Positions 37,275 through 47,621 of a stretch of DNA of 47,621 nt are shown here, piece after piece; positions within the stretch are counted from its first letter, which is position 1; the number at the start of each line of letters is the position of its first letter. Made by a program: the position numbers and the translations under genes. This DNA comes from Pseudonocardia nigra (GTDB lineage Bacteria; Actinomycetota; Actinomycetes; Mycobacteriales; Pseudonocardiaceae). The stretch lies in contig NZ_JAHKRK010000039.1 of NCBI RefSeq assembly GCF_019396355.1, positions 1 to 47,621 on the forward strand, in the 5' to 3' direction. A model generated the notes under the pieces. That model did no database searches. It worked only from the letters and a program-made list of their open reading frames with translations, and was not told where the DNA came from.

Positions 37275-38456
37275 ATGAGTGACCAGGGGCGTTTCGGCTT
37301 CGAGCCGCTGCTGAACCTCGTGAACGGTCGCCCGGTCGGCATGGAGGTGCTGCGGTGGCAGGCGCGCGACCAGGTGGCCGTGGTCGCGCGCAACGCCGTG
37401 TGGGGCACGCGGCAGCTGGCCGAGTTCGACTCCGGGATCGCGATCGCGTCGGTCGTGCACGGCACCGGGTACGACGTGAGCGTCCCCCTGCACATCGACG
37501 TCCTCGCCGACACCGTCGTGGCGGCCCGCAGGCGGATCGGCCAGCTGCGCACGTCGCTGCGCAGCCGGGAGCACGCGCTGCCCCCGCCGCCGATGCTGCT
37601 GGAGATCAACCCTGCGCTGTCGGCGGCACCCCCGGACGCGCTCGCCGACGGCGTGGCCGAGCTGCGGGCCGAGGGCTTCGGCATCGGCTTCGACGCCGTC
37701 GGCCGCGGCTTCGGCCTGGACCTCATCGCCGAGCTCGAGCCCGACCTGGTCAAGATCGACCCCGAGCTGGTGGCGCGGCTGCCGCACGTGCCGCGGGCCC
37801 ACACCGTGGTGCAGGCCCTGCTCGACGTCTGCCGCGCCGTCGGGGTGCGCGTCGCGGCGGTCGGGGTGAGCACGCCCGACCAGCTCGCGGCCGTCCGCGA
37901 CCACGGCATCCCGTGGGCGCAGGGCCCCCTGCTCGCCGCCCCACGCCGCCGGCCGTCGACGGCCGGGATCCTGCTCCCGGTCGAGCTCATGCCGCACCGG
38001 CCGCGGCCGGCGCAGCACCCCCAGGCTTCTCCGGTGGAGCTCCCGCGCGCCTCCGTCGCCGACCTCGCCCAGGCCGCGGTGAGCCTGCCCGAGGAAGCCA
38101 CCGCCGAGAGCGTGCGCCAGGCTTTGGCCGACCACCCGCAGGCGGGCAGCGTCGTGCTCCTCGACCGCTCCGGCCGCCCGACCGGTTTCCTCGACCGGAA
38201 CCGCTTCCTGCTCGCGATCTCGGGCCCGTTCGGCCGGGCGCTCTACGCGAACCGGCCGGCCAGGGCGCTCGCCGAGCCGCCACGCACGCTGCTCGCCACC
38301 GCCGACCCGCGCAGCGCGCTGGACCACTGCCTCTCCGGCGACCGCACCCGCAGCTACGACGATCTCGTCCTGCTCGACGCCGACCACACCTGCTGCGGGA
38401 TCGTGCGGGTCACCGACCTGCTCCAGGACGTCAGCGGCAGCCCGTCGGCGGCCTGA
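37275..38456 (+). CDS. Degenerate EAL-domain protein with CBS-like C-terminus
   Basis: Protein of 393 aa. The EAL fold spans about residues 5-225. The signature Glu is in PVGMEVLRWQ (EVL instead of EAL), LLEINPALS carries the metal-binding ExN, and the DDFG loop reads GFDAVGRGFG, so the second Asp is replaced by Ala. PDLVKIDPELV keeps the KxD. The C-terminal 150 residues (ALADHPQAGSVVLLDRSGRP, DLVLLDADHTCCGIVRVTDL) look like a CBS-pair or YkuI-type domain. With the altered DDFG loop it may bind cyclic di-GMP without cleaving it. AAAGGAG lies six bases before the ATG. Confidence 0.8.
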   Translation: MSDQGRFGFEPLLNLVNGRPVGMEVLRWQARDQVAVVARNAVWGTRQLAEFDSGIAIASVVHGTGYDVSVPLHIDVLADTVVAARRRIGQLRTSLRSREHALPPPPMLLEINPALSAAPPDALADGVAELRAEGFGIGFDAVGRGFGLDLIAELEPDLVKIDPELVARLPHVPRAHTVVQALLDVCRAVGVRVAAVGVSTPDQLAAVRDHGIPWAQGPLLAAPRRRPSTAGILLPVELMPHRPRPAQHPQASPVELPRASVADLAQAAVSLPEEATAESVRQALADHPQAGSVVLLDRSGRPTGFLDRNRFLLAISGPFGRALYANRPARALAEPPRTLLATADPRSALDHCLSGDRTRSYDDLVLLDADHTCCGIVRVTDLLQDVSGSPSAA

Positions 38457-38504
38457 CCGCCGCGGGACACGGAAACCGTCGGTGGTCGCTGCCACCATGG
38501 GGCC

Positions 38505-40013
38505 GTGCTGCTCACCGACGTCGTCACCACCTCGGCCGCGGTTGGGGCCACCCGGTCCCGCACGGCGAAGACGGCTGCGCTCTCGGCGCTGCTGCGCGAG
38601 GCTTCGCCCGACGAGGTGGAGCCCGCCACGGCCTGGCTCGCTGGCGAGCCGCGGCAGGGCCGCATCGGCGCCGGGTGGCGCACGCTGGCCGCGCTCGACG
38701 TCCCGCCGGCGGCCGAGCCGTCCCTGGAGGTCGCGGACGTCGACGCCGCACTCGACGCGCTGGCGGCCACCTCCGGTGCCGGGTCCACCGCTCGACGGTC
38801 CGCCCTGCTCGGCGAGCTGTTCGGCGCCGCCACAGCCGAAGAGCAGGCGTTCCTGCGCAGGCTGCTCACCGGGGAGCTGCGCCAGGGCGCGCTGGAAGGG
38901 GTGATGCTCGAGGCCGTCGCGGCGGCGGCGGAGGTGCCCGCGGCCGCAGTGCGGCGCGCGTTCATGCTGTCCGGGCGGCTCCCCGGCACGGCGCGGCTCG
39001 CCCTCATCGCGGGAGTCGACGGGCTCGCGGCCGTGGCGTTGCAGGTGGGCACGCCGGTACGGCCGATGCTGGCCTCCCCCGCCGAGACGCTCGACGCCGC
39101 GCTCGCCGAGCTGGGCCCGGAGGTCAGCGTCGAGCACAAGCTCGACGGCGCCCGCATCCAGGTGCACCGGAACGACTCGGAGGTACGGGTCTGGACGCGC
39201 ACCCTGCGCGAGATCACGGCGGGCGTCCCGGAGCTGGTCGAGCTGGTGCGGGCCCTGCCGTGCCGTTCGGTGGTGCTCGACGGCGAGACGCTCGCGCTCC
39301 GCGACGACGGAAGGCCCCGCCCCTTCCAGGAGACGATGAGCAGGTTCGGGGCCGTGCAGGGCTCGGAACTGCTGCAGCCGTTCTTCTTCGACTGCCTCCA
39401 CCTCGACGGCACCGTCCTGCTCGACGAGCCGCTGGCCGTTCGGCTCGAGGCGCTCAGCAGGGTCGCCGGGCCGCACCGCATGCCGGGCGTCCTGCGGCCG
39501 TCCGCGGAGGAGGCGGCCGGTCTGCTGGAAAGCGCACTCGACGCGGGCCACGAGGGCGTGATGGTCAAGTCGCTCGCTGCTCCGTACGCCGCCGGGCGGC
39601 GCGGGCGGGCCTGGCAGAAGGTCAAGCCGGTACACACGCTCGATCTCGTGGTGATCGGTGCCGAATGGGGGTACGGGCGGCGCACCGGCACGCTGTCCAA
39701 CATCCATCTGGGCGCCCGCGATCCCGACGGCGGTGAGCCGATCATGGTGGGTAAGACGTTCAAGGGCATGACCGACGAGCTGCTCGCCTGGCAGACCACC
39801 ACGTTCCCGGCGCTCGTCCACACCCGCCGCGGCCACGAGGTCCTGCTGCGGCCCGAACTGGTCGTCGAGATCGAGCTCGACGGTGCGCAGCGCAGCACCC
39901 GCTATCCCGGCGGCGTGGCACTGCGGTTCGCCCGCGTGCTGCGCTACCGGCCCGACAAGACCCCCGAGGAGGCCGACACGATCCACGCCGTGCGCGCGCT
40001 GCTGCGCGACTGA
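38505..40013 (+). CDS. ATP-dependent DNA ligase
   Basis: DNA ligase of 502 aa, LigB-like in length and order. It has an N-terminal DNA-binding domain (about 1-180), the adenylation domain with nucleophile Lys212 in EHKLDGARIQVHR, motif III VVLDGETLAL, motif IV GHEGVMVKSL and motif V WQKVKPVHTLDLVV, then an OB-fold. It joins nicks with ATP, unlike the essential NAD-dependent LigA. No Ku or polymerase domain is nearby, so it is not an LigD-type end-joining enzyme. GTG 38505 gives the family's usual start. Confidence 0.93.
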   Translation: MLLTDVVTTSAAVGATRSRTAKTAALSALLREASPDEVEPATAWLAGEPRQGRIGAGWRTLAALDVPPAAEPSLEVADVDAALDALAATSGAGSTARRSALLGELFGAATAEEQAFLRRLLTGELRQGALEGVMLEAVAAAAEVPAAAVRRAFMLSGRLPGTARLALIAGVDGLAAVALQVGTPVRPMLASPAETLDAALAELGPEVSVEHKLDGARIQVHRNDSEVRVWTRTLREITAGVPELVELVRALPCRSVVLDGETLALRDDGRPRPFQETMSRFGAVQGSELLQPFFFDCLHLDGTVLLDEPLAVRLEALSRVAGPHRMPGVLRPSAEEAAGLLESALDAGHEGVMVKSLAAPYAAGRRGRAWQKVKPVHTLDLVVIGAEWGYGRRTGTLSNIHLGARDPDGGEPIMVGKTFKGMTDELLAWQTTTFPALVHTRRGHEVLLRPELVVEIELDGAQRSTRYPGGVALRFARVLRYRPDKTPEEADTIHAVRALLRD

Positions 40014-40140
40014 GCGGGCCCGTGCGGCGCCGTCAGCCCGCCGGCCCCGAGAACCCCGGTGCGAATTCGTCCTCGTCGCGGCAGGCTTCCCCCATCGGCG
40101 GGGCCGGTGCGCGGCACCGTCGGAAGCCCGGGGGGAGAAC

Positions 40141-41582
40141 GTGCTGACGGTGGTCGGGAGCGACCGGCGTGCCGAGGTCACCGCGGCCGCCCGAGCGGGC
40201 TTCGGTCCGTTCGCGCGGTTCGCCCGCGCCGAGGTCCGGCTGCTCGCCGCGCTGCTCGACGAGGACGAGACGATCGAGGCGTTCCTCGGCGCCACGCTCC
40301 ACAGACGCGCTCGCCCCGGGCGGGGATGCGTCGTCGTCGCCACCTCGCGCCGGCTGCTCGTCGTCGGCGCCACGCCGTGGCGCCGGCGCGTGCTGGCCGA
40401 CATAGCGTGGTCCGATGTGCGCGCTGCCGTGCCCGCGCCCCGAGGTGGGGCCGTGATCAGTACGTCGGGCGCGCAGCTGCGGTTCAGGCAGGTCGTTCCC
40501 GCAGTCGAGCTCGCCGTCGTCGCCGAGATCGCCGCCGGCGGCGCGACCAGGGCGCTCGGGCAGGCGCGGGCGGTGTGCCGGCGGGTGTTCGGCCGGAAGT
40601 CGTGGCTGTACGACGACGCGCTCCCCCGCCTCGCGCGGGAGCTCCGCGTCGGCGAGGAGCTCCTCGACCTCGCGTGGCACGTGGGGTGGGGCGGACAGCC
40701 GAGCGGGCTCGTCACGCTCACGTCGGACCGGGTGGGCCTGTTCCCGAGCTCGGCCCGCCGTGCTCTACCTGGATCGAGCGCAGCGCGGTCGTGCGGGTCG
40801 GGTGCGACGACGAGGATCTCGCGGTCACCGCCGCGGGTGGCATCCACGTCCGCTGGTCCGGACTCGGCCCGCACGGGCAGGCCGAGCGGATGGCCACCGC
40901 GCTCGCTGCGGCACGCGGTATCCGGGTCGACCGCACCGAGCGCGCGGTCCCCCTCCCCGACGCCCTGCCGAACACCGTTCCCTCGACGAGGACGCCCGGG
41001 CGGACAACCACTGGGAGGACTGGGAGGACTGGGAGGACTGGGAGGACTGGGAGGACTGGGAGGACTGGGAGGACTGGGAGGACGACGGGGACGCAGCGGG
41101 GCGGCTGGCCGCACCCACCGGACGACGCGATCACCGCCCGGCTCGCCGCCTTCGCCGAGGAGATCGCCGGATCGTGGGGGGCCGCGGTTGCGGTCGAGCG
41201 GGAGTTCCCGGGGTGGGTCACCCTGCGTCCGGCGCGCTCGGATGCCGTCGTGCTCTCGTGGGCCGACTCCGGCGACGAGCTGCGCCTGGAGATCCGGTGG
41301 GGCGCGGACGGCGTCCTGTTCCTGCCTCGCACCTCGCCGGGCGTCGACCGCCTGATGGGGTCGGTGCGCGCCGTGCTGGCCGGTGACGTCGACGTGGTGC
41401 ACGCGCTGGGGCGCTCGCGCACGATCGTGGGGCGCGCCCCTGGTCGCGCCGTCCTGCCCACGGTGCGGAGCGGGGTGCTCGGCCGCGTCCCGCTGCCGTT
41501 CTGGCCGCGCTGGGGCAGGCGAGCCGGCTACGCGCCCTACCGCGCCGCCGAAACGCCTTGCCCACCGACGCCCGGCCGATGA
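40141..41582 (+). pseudogene. Hypothetical protein with WED repeats, frameshifted
   Basis: From GTG 40141 (after GGGGGGAG) one frame reads VLTVVGSDRRAEVTAAARAG, VVVATSRRLLVVGATPWRRR (a PH/GRAM-like strand pattern) and LVTLTSDRVGLFPSS to about 40755. The coding signal then moves to a second frame (IERSAVVRVGCDDEDLAVTA, GGIHVRWSGLG). A third frame holds eight Trp-Glu-Asp repeats. The second frame resumes (DDAITARLAAFAEEIAGSWG, GWVTLRPARSDAVVLSWADS) to the stop at 41582. Two or three single-base shifts are needed. The second frame is also open through the repeat as Gly-Arg-Thr, so the exact path is uncertain. Its stop overlaps the next gene's start. Confidence 0.5.
41012..41083 (+). repeat. 9-bp minisatellite, eight perfect copies
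   Basis: TGGGAGGAC is repeated eight times without a mismatch, encoding Trp-Glu-Asp in one frame and Gly-Arg-Thr in another. Perfect identity suggests recent expansion by slippage. Changes in copy number would not shift the frame. Confidence 0.95.
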
Positions 41583-42103
41583 CGATCGTGCCGGTGGGTT
41601 CGGTGCTCCTGTGGTCGTTCCAACCGCTCGCCCGGGTCGCCGATCTGGAGTCGCACGGCGAGCTGGTCGGCTCGTGGGAGCGCCTGCCGCGCGACCTCGT
41701 CACCGCCGGCTACCGCGAGATGGTGGCCGCGATGGGCCGGGCCGGCATCGACACGCACGGCCGGCCGCCGGTGTGGGCGTGGGGCGGACGCTGCGACGTC
41801 ACGCTCTCCGATGCCCACAGCCTGCTGCCCGACCAGCTGCGCGACGGGTACGCCACCGTCGAGTTCGACGCGCCCGCCGAGCTGGTCCTCGCCACGCGCT
41901 ACGGGCCCTGGAACGACTACCTCTACGAGGTGTTCCAAGCGGGTTCGACCGCGGGCGTGCCCAGGGCGTGGGACGTGCCCACCCCCGTCGAGGGCGAGCT
42001 CGTGCAGGTATGTCTGCCGATCCTGCGTGCCGAGTGGGTGCGGGAGATCCGCCCACTGCCGCGATCGGAGGCCGACGACATCGACTGGTCCGCCCTGGCC
42101 TGA
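41579..42103 (+). CDS. DUF3841-type protein
   Basis: Soluble protein of 174 aa. Segments VPVGSVLLWSFQPLARVADL, PPVWAWGGRCDVTLSDAHSL, ELVLATRYGPWNDYLYEVFQ and the C-terminal VQVCLPILRAEWVREIRPLP correspond to the DUF3841 family as I recall it; function unknown. The ATG overlaps the preceding stop (ATGA), implying that the frameshifted upstream gene was once its operon partner. Confidence 0.7.
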   Translation: MTIVPVGSVLLWSFQPLARVADLESHGELVGSWERLPRDLVTAGYREMVAAMGRAGIDTHGRPPVWAWGGRCDVTLSDAHSLLPDQLRDGYATVEFDAPAELVLATRYGPWNDYLYEVFQAGSTAGVPRAWDVPTPVEGELVQVCLPILRAEWVREIRPLPRSEADDIDWSALA

Positions 42104-42120
42104 TCCGCGCGAAAGTCGCG

Positions 42121-43688
<1,568 letters not shown>

Positions 43689-43708
43689 GGTGCCGTGCCG
43701 AAGGCGCG

Positions 43709-45046
43709 CTACGCCATCGGGCCCTCCAGCATCTCCGTCACCAGCGCCGCGATCGGGCTGCGCTCGCTGCGGGTGAGCGTGACGTGCGCGAAGAGCGGGT
43801 GGCCCTTCAGCTTCTCGATGACCGCCGCGACGCCGTCGTGCCGCCCGACCCGCAGGTTGTCGCGCTGCGCGACGTCGTGGGTCAGGACCACGCGGCTCGC
43901 CGTGCCGAGCCGCGACAGCACGGTGAGCAGCACGTTGCGCTCGAGCGACTGCGCCTCGTCGACGATCACGAAGGAGTCGTGCAGCGACCGGCCCCGGATG
44001 TGGGTGAGCGGCAGCACCTCCAGCATGCCTCCGGCCATGACCTCCTCGAGCACGTTCTGGCTGACCAGCGCCCCGAGCGTGTCGAAGACGGCCTGCGCCC
44101 ACGGCGCCATCTTCTCGCTCTCGCTGCCCGGCAGGTAGCCCAGCTCCTGCCCGCCGACCGCGTACAGCGGGCGGAACACCACCACCTTGCGGTGCTGCTG
44201 GCGCTCCATCACCGCCTCCAGGCCTGCGCACAGCGCGAGCGCCGACTTCCCGGTGCCGGCCCGGCCGCCGAGGGAGACGATGCCGACCTCCGGGTCGAGG
44301 AGCAGGTCCAGCGCCACACGCTGCTCGGCGGAGCGCCCGTGCAGCCCGAACGCCTCCCGGTCGCCGCGGATCAGCCGCACCCGCTTGTCCGCGGTGACCC
44401 GCCCCAGCGCGGCCGATCCCCCGCCCAACAGCCGCAGCCCGGTGTTGCACGGGAGGTCCCGCGCGGCGTCGTGGTCGATGGCGCCGTCGGAGAACAGCGC
44501 GTCGACGTCGGCGGACGTCACCTCCAGGTCCGCCATGCCCGTCCAGCCCGACGGCACCACGTCGAGGGCGTGGTACTCGTCGGCGGCGAGGCCGACCGCG
44601 GCCGCCTTGACCCGCAGCGGCATGTCCTTCGTGACGAGCACGACGTCGCCGCGGCCGTCGGCCTTCCGTTCCGCCGCGAGGTTGAGCGCGCAGGCGAGGA
44701 TCCGGCTGTCGTTGGAGTCCGTGCGGAAACCGGCGGGCAGCACCTCCGGGTCGGTGTGGTTGAGCTCGACGTGCAGCGTTCCGCCTGCGTCCCCGATCGG
44801 GACAGGTGCGTCCAGACGGCCGTGCTGGATGCGCAGCTCGTCGAGCGTGCGCAACGCCGTGCGCGCGAACCACCCCAGCTCCGGGTGGTGTCGCTTGCCC
44901 TCGAGCTCGGAGATGACCACGAGCGGCAGGACGACCTCGTGCTCGTCGAACCGGGTCAGCGACCACGGGTCGGACAGGAGGACGGAGGTGTCGAGCACGT
45001 AGCAGCGCGTGGATTCCGAAGCGGGGGCGGAACGACGGTCGGTCAC
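43709..45046 (-). CDS. PhoH2-type PIN domain-PhoH ATPase
   Basis: Fusion of 445 aa. An N-terminal PIN domain (about 13-150; [16 protein letters not shown] with the first catalytic Asp, VVISELEGK, and [12 protein letters not shown] later) is followed by a PhoH P-loop ATPase. Walker A is [13 protein letters not shown] near residue 260, and [20 protein letters not shown] holds Walker B. Homologues in mycobacteria act as RNA helicase-RNases. GTG 45046 is preceded by GAGGAG. It converges on guaB1 across the nested inverted repeat. No separate antitoxin-like gene was confirmed in the 395 bases upstream. Confidence 0.92.
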   Translation of the reverse strand: MTDRRSAPASESTRCYVLDTSVLLSDPWSLTRFDEHEVVLPLVVISELEGKRHHPELGWFARTALRTLDELRIQHGRLDAPVPIGDAGGTLHVELNHTDPEVLPAGFRTDSNDSRILACALNLAAERKADGRGDVVLVTKDMPLRVKAAAVGLAADEYHALDVVPSGWTGMADLEVTSADVDALFSDGAIDHDAARDLPCNTGLRLLGGGSAALGRVTADKRVRLIRGDREAFGLHGRSAEQRVALDLLLDPEVGIVSLGGRAGTGKSALALCAGLEAVMERQQHRKVVVFRPLYAVGGQELGYLPGSESEKMAPWAQAVFDTLGALVSQNVLEEVMAGGMLEVLPLTHIRGRSLHDSFVIVDEAQSLERNVLLTVLSRLGTASRVVLTHDVAQRDNLRVGRHDGVAAVIEKLKGHPLFAHVTLTRSERSPIAALVTEMLEGPMA

Positions 45047-45441
45047 GGATGCTCCTCGCTGGCGCGCGTCGCGCGGGCTCCGAGGTGGTGCACAGGCCTC
45101 GGAAGCCGGTCGACGAACGCTCCCTCGCGGGCGCGGCACCGCGCCACACTCTGGTGGGCCGGCCTGCCCTGGTCCGAACGCGTCCGACGACCTGGAGCTC
45201 GCCGCCGACCACGCCCGCGAGGGCCGGGTGCCGGCCCCCTCGGGTGCGAGAACCACCACGACCAGGGCCTCCCGGGCGGTCCGCATCGGGTACGGGCCGC
45301 CGACATGAACGCTACCGGCGGTCACCCCGGTGCGGTCAACAGCGACGCGTGGTCTCATCGGGGTAACGAACCGAGAATTAACAGAACGGCCTACCGTTCG
45401 TCGCTCAGCGCACACCGCCCGTCGTGCCTTTCCGGCCTGCC
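45047..45441. other. 395-base stretch without a supported gene
   Basis: This region lies upstream of PhoH2 and downstream of the DUF885 gene; both are on the minus strand. Open frames here have no recognisable domain. An unusually A/T-rich patch around 45365-45385 (GAGAATTAACAG) could be part of a promoter, but I could not place -35 and -10 boxes with confidence. A small antitoxin gene, expected beside some PhoH2 genes, was looked for and not found. Confidence 0.4.
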
Positions 45442-46641
45442 TCAGCCCGTTCGGCCGCCGCCCATCCGGGTCACCGGAGCGGCTTCGGCCCGCAGCACCG
45501 CAGGCGTGAGCGGCTCGTCCAGCAGCCGGCGGAACCGCGCAGCCCCCGGCGCCGCGTCGAACCACGCCCGCACGAGCGGGCGGCCCTCGGCGTACGCCGT
45601 GGTGTAGATCCGCCAGAGCGGATGCCGCAGGAAGCGGACCAGCTGCACCGCGCGCGACTCGTCGACCAGCAGCCACCGCCGCAGGTAGGCGATCACCTCG
45701 GCGACCGACGCCCGGTCCTGGTGCAGGAGAAGGGCGGCATCCTGGCGGACGCCGGCGAGCGGGGCCGTCGCGGCATCGAGCCGCTCGGCGACCTCACCGT
45801 CGAACGCCAGGCCCACCTCGCCCAGCACGTCTGCGGCGAACGGGCCCCAGCCCGGCCCGACGGCCGCGTGGAGCCCGAGCTCGGCGGCGCCTTCGGCGAT
45901 GAGGGCCTGCGGACTGTTGGCGAGCACCATGCGGTGCTCGTGCCACCCCGCAGCGACGAGCCCGGCCTCCTTGCGGCAGCGCTCCACGTGATGGCCGGGA
46001 TAGGCCTCGTGGGCGAGGAGCTGGACGAGCTGCGCGCCACGGTGCCGCGCGCCCGCGTTGACCGTGATCCGGGACCGGAACTGCCCGAGGTACTGGTGCA
46101 GCGCGCCCCACGGGGCGTCGTCGACGATGCGGTACTCGACCGACTCCTGGTCCGGGAGCGGGACGCGGAGCGCCGACCGCCCGCGCAGCGCGGCGGACAC
46201 CGCGTCTAGGGCCGCCGGGAGCAGGTCGCGGGGGATCACGTCGCGAGCGCGGTGGGCGGCGAGCCGCTCGGCCGTGGTGCCCGGGCCCGCGAGCAGCGCG
46301 TCGATGTCCCGGTGGGCCTGCCGGTAGATGTCCTCGCACCCGTACCGGATCCGCATGCCGAACGCCGCCAGCACCTCGTCGACGTAGGGCACGTCCTGAC
46401 CGGCCAGCCGCCGGGCCGCCCACTCGATCGCCGTCAGCTGGCCGCGGAGGAAGTCCCGGCGGTCCGACCCGAGCGCGTCGGGCAAGGAAGCGGCGAGGCG
46501 ACCGGCGGCGCGCACGACCGCCGCCGGGGACCATGCCTCGACCCGGCGGCCCACGACGGGGAGCTCGACGGCCCCGGGCAGCAGTCGGTCGAGCCGCAGC
46601 GCGATGTCCACGTAGTCACACACCACGTCCTCGGGCGACAT
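45442..46641 (-). CDS. DUF885-family (putative zinc metallopeptidase)
   Basis: Protein of 399 aa, about two thirds of the usual DUF885 length. The diagnostic motif [13 protein letters not shown] near the middle supplies an HExxH-type zinc site. Flanking pieces ([20 protein letters not shown] before it; [20 protein letters not shown] with the third-ligand Glu after it) are in the right order. No signal peptide is present. Peptidase activity is inferred from the motif. It is encoded alone, divergent from the small secreted protein at 46987. Confidence 0.8.
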   Translation of the reverse strand: MSPEDVVCDYVDIALRLDRLLPGAVELPVVGRRVEAWSPAAVVRAAGRLAASLPDALGSDRRDFLRGQLTAIEWAARRLAGQDVPYVDEVLAAFGMRIRYGCEDIYRQAHRDIDALLAGPGTTAERLAAHRARDVIPRDLLPAALDAVSAALRGRSALRVPLPDQESVEYRIVDDAPWGALHQYLGQFRSRITVNAGARHRGAQLVQLLAHEAYPGHHVERCRKEAGLVAAGWHEHRMVLANSPQALIAEGAAELGLHAAVGPGWGPFAADVLGEVGLAFDGEVAERLDAATAPLAGVRQDAALLLHQDRASVAEVIAYLRRWLLVDESRAVQLVRFLRHPLWRIYTTAYAEGRPLVRAWFDAAPGAARFRRLLDEPLTPAVLRAEAAPVTRMGGGRTG

Positions 46642-46986
46642 CCGGGCACCTTACTCAACGGTAACCACAAGCGAGTCCTGAGCGGCCGGAACGGGCCTCG
46701 TCACGCTCCGTCCTCAGGCAAAAAGGATACGCGCGCAACCGGGTGATTTGCGATCACAGTACGTGCTGTTACCTCGCCGTACCCGGCTTTGCACCCGGTG
46801 CAGGACGCCCCGAAAGGATGCGTAACTAAACGTAGAGTACTTGCCTCACACGATAGTGGTAGGTGATTTGTTCCCGCGGTCCGGAGGGCGCTAACTTTCT
46901 CCCAGTCAGCGCGGGCTCCCCGGTCATACGCTGACTTTGAATGGATCGGCTCCGGTCGACCCGGATCACTCAACAGGAGATGAACT
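46642..46986 (+). promoter_or_regulatory. 345-base divergent upstream region of the chaplin-like gene
   Basis: The region is clearly poorer in G and C than its surroundings, as for an active promoter. Candidate elements are TAGAGT (about 46833-46838) and a loose TAAA-N18-CACGATAG arrangement (46827-46856) distantly like a WhiG-type promoter. AGGAG lies just before the GTG start at 46987. No riboswitch was recognised. Confidence 0.4.
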
Positions 46987-47394
46987 GTGCTGAAGAAGGC
47001 TGGAATTGTCGTGGCCGCGGCCGCTGCCGGTCTGCTCGCGGTGAGCCCGCTCGCCTTCGCCGGTGACAAGGATGGGCACCACGAGTGGGACCGTGGCAAC
47101 GGCCACGAGCAGAGCCAGAACCACGGCGACTTCGAAGACAACACCATCAACAACGCTGAGGGCGACGAGTCCAAGGGCATCATCAACGTTGCTGACAACA
47201 ACGTGAACGTCCCGATCCAGGTCTGCAACACCGACGTCCCGATCCTCGCCGTCGACGTCGAGGACATCGCGGGCGCCCTGGGCCTCCTGGGCGACGCAGC
47301 CGCCAGCAGCGGCGACGAGGGCGGCCAGCGCACCTGCGAGGCCGACGCCGAGGTGGGCGACGAGGAGCCGGTCCTGCAGAGCATCGAGGACTGA
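46987..47394 (+). CDS. Small secreted chaplin/rodlin-like protein
   Basis: Exported protein of 135 aa. The signal peptide covers about residues 1-26 (LKKAGIVVAAAAAGLLAVSP, then LAFAGD). The mature part is Asn/Asp/His-rich, followed by IINVADNNVNVPIQVCNTDV, which resembles the N-V-P-V-x-V-C-G/N core of chaplins. A second Cys lies in GGQRTCEAD, about 40 residues on, so a disulfide is possible. It is longer and more acidic than a typical short chaplin, so a general surface protein is an alternative. AGGAG precedes the GTG. A strong hairpin terminator follows 20 bases after the stop. Confidence 0.7.
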   Translation: MLKKAGIVVAAAAAGLLAVSPLAFAGDKDGHHEWDRGNGHEQSQNHGDFEDNTINNAEGDESKGIINVADNNVNVPIQVCNTDVPILAVDVEDIAGALGLLGDAAASSGDEGGQRTCEADAEVGDEEPVLQSIED

Positions 47395-47413
47395 TCTTCG
47401 GATCCCTGTGGAG

Positions 47414-47441
47414 CGGCGCTGCACCTTCGGGTGCGGCGCCG
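47414..47441 (+). terminator. Rho-independent terminator with UUCG tetraloop
   Basis: A 12-bp stem (CGGCGCTGCACC with GGTGCGGCGCCG, including one G-U pair) closes on TTCG, the very stable C(UUCG)G tetraloop. TTTCCGCTTTT follows. It lies 20 bases after the stop of the chaplin-like gene. Confidence 0.88.
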
Positions 47442-47540
47442 TTTCCGCTTTTCCCCGCCCACATCACCACGCCGCTACGACGCGGGCCCGCACCCAGGGC
47501 CCCGGCGTTGTTCGTTTTCGTCCGGTTTGGTCGGATTCGG

Positions 47541-47621
47541 TTAGATGTTGAAGACGGCGAAGGCGTCGTCGTGGTTGCGGAGGTCGCGTCGGGCGTGGGC
47601 GATGTTGGCGCGCCCCGCGAG
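47541..47621 (-). CDS. C-terminus of a probable ISAs1-like transposase, partial
   Basis: The last 26 codons of a minus-strand gene run off the right edge: LAGRANIAHARRDLRNHDDA then FAVFNI and TAA. The LAGRANIA...R pattern is like the C-terminal end of ISAs1-family transposases (usually after RNLAIG.LR). The fragment is too short to be sure, and no inverted repeat end was identified in the 100 bases between it and the terminator. Confidence 0.4.
   Translation of the reverse strand, partial: LAGRANIAHARRDLRNHDDAFAVFNI

Noticed and set aside
40825..41118. Minus-strand Ser-Gln repeat protein across the minisatellite
   Set aside because: It is the antisense reading of the 9-bp repeat; the flanking sequence lacks coding character on that strand.
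45047..45441. Antitoxin-like gene upstream of PhoH2
   Set aside because: No frame ending near the PhoH2 start has a ribosome-binding site or antitoxin-like composition.
46827..46856. WhiG-type promoter for the chaplin-like gene
   Set aside because: TAAA is present, but the spacer is 18 bases and the second box matches only five of eight positions.
46642..46986. Cyclic di-AMP (ydaO-type) riboswitch upstream of the secreted protein
   Set aside because: I could not find the conserved ydaO core motifs, and the downstream gene is not a cell-wall hydrolase.

Overview
The base composition is very high in GC and almost every codon ends in G or C. Start codons are frequently GTG, and neighbouring genes often overlap as ATGA or GTGA. 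The gene content includes rod-type GlpX, GuaB1, xseAB next to a lipid-droplet-type protein, ECF42 with a DGPF protein, DUF4245, DUF6542 and PhoH2. Together these point to a chromosomal segment of a mycelial actinobacterium, most likely Pseudonocardiaceae (Pseudonocardia-like). No rRNA, tRNA or CRISPR array was seen.

Layout. 1-4.6 kb: an OmpR-type two-component system (minus strand) divergent from a secreted LolA/RseB-like protein plus an ABC exporter. 4.6-7.3 kb: a tandem repeat, a pterin carbinolamine dehydratase, a nitrilase-family amidase, and a class I DAHP synthase preceded by a tiny leader peptide containing Tyr-Trp-Phe. 7.3-17.4 kb: an accessory stretch with an ECF42 sigma operon, decayed genes (frameshifted hypothetical, ABC ATPase remnant, deleted FAD oxidoreductase), an MFS pump, a LysR regulator and a small HTH protein with a palindromic operator candidate. 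17.4-24.1 kb: YchF, a frameshifted DedA protein, and a second two-component system flanked by two secreted proteins with Asp-rich tails. The upstream regions of those two genes carry the same three-box DNA element. 24.1-26.8 kb: an alkylation-repair pair (Ada-AlkA fusion and Ogt) followed by six copies of a 64-bp palindromic element. 26.8-43.6 kb: a mostly housekeeping block on the plus strand (rmuC, xseAB, glpX, fumC, an ATP-dependent DNA ligase, GuaB1), with ispH, a DUF4245 gene and a LuxR gene on the minus strand. It contains remnants of a TetR/FAD-monooxygenase pair and a frameshifted gene with a Trp-Glu-Asp minisatellite. 43.6-47.6 kb: a nested inverted repeat, PhoH2, a DUF885 metalloprotease-like protein, a small chaplin-like secreted protein with a strong terminator, and the tail of a probable transposase.

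The most interesting signals are regulatory and repetitive rather than new enzymes. They are (i) the YWF leader peptide before DAHP synthase; (ii) the mirrored GATGAGAG element around the second two-component system; and (iii) several unrelated families of palindromic repeats, some placed where they cannot act as ordinary terminators. At least six genes carry apparent single-base frameshifts. Some are certainly decayed because they also have large deletions; others could be assembly errors. All functional calls rest on recognising motifs by eye; no database search was possible.
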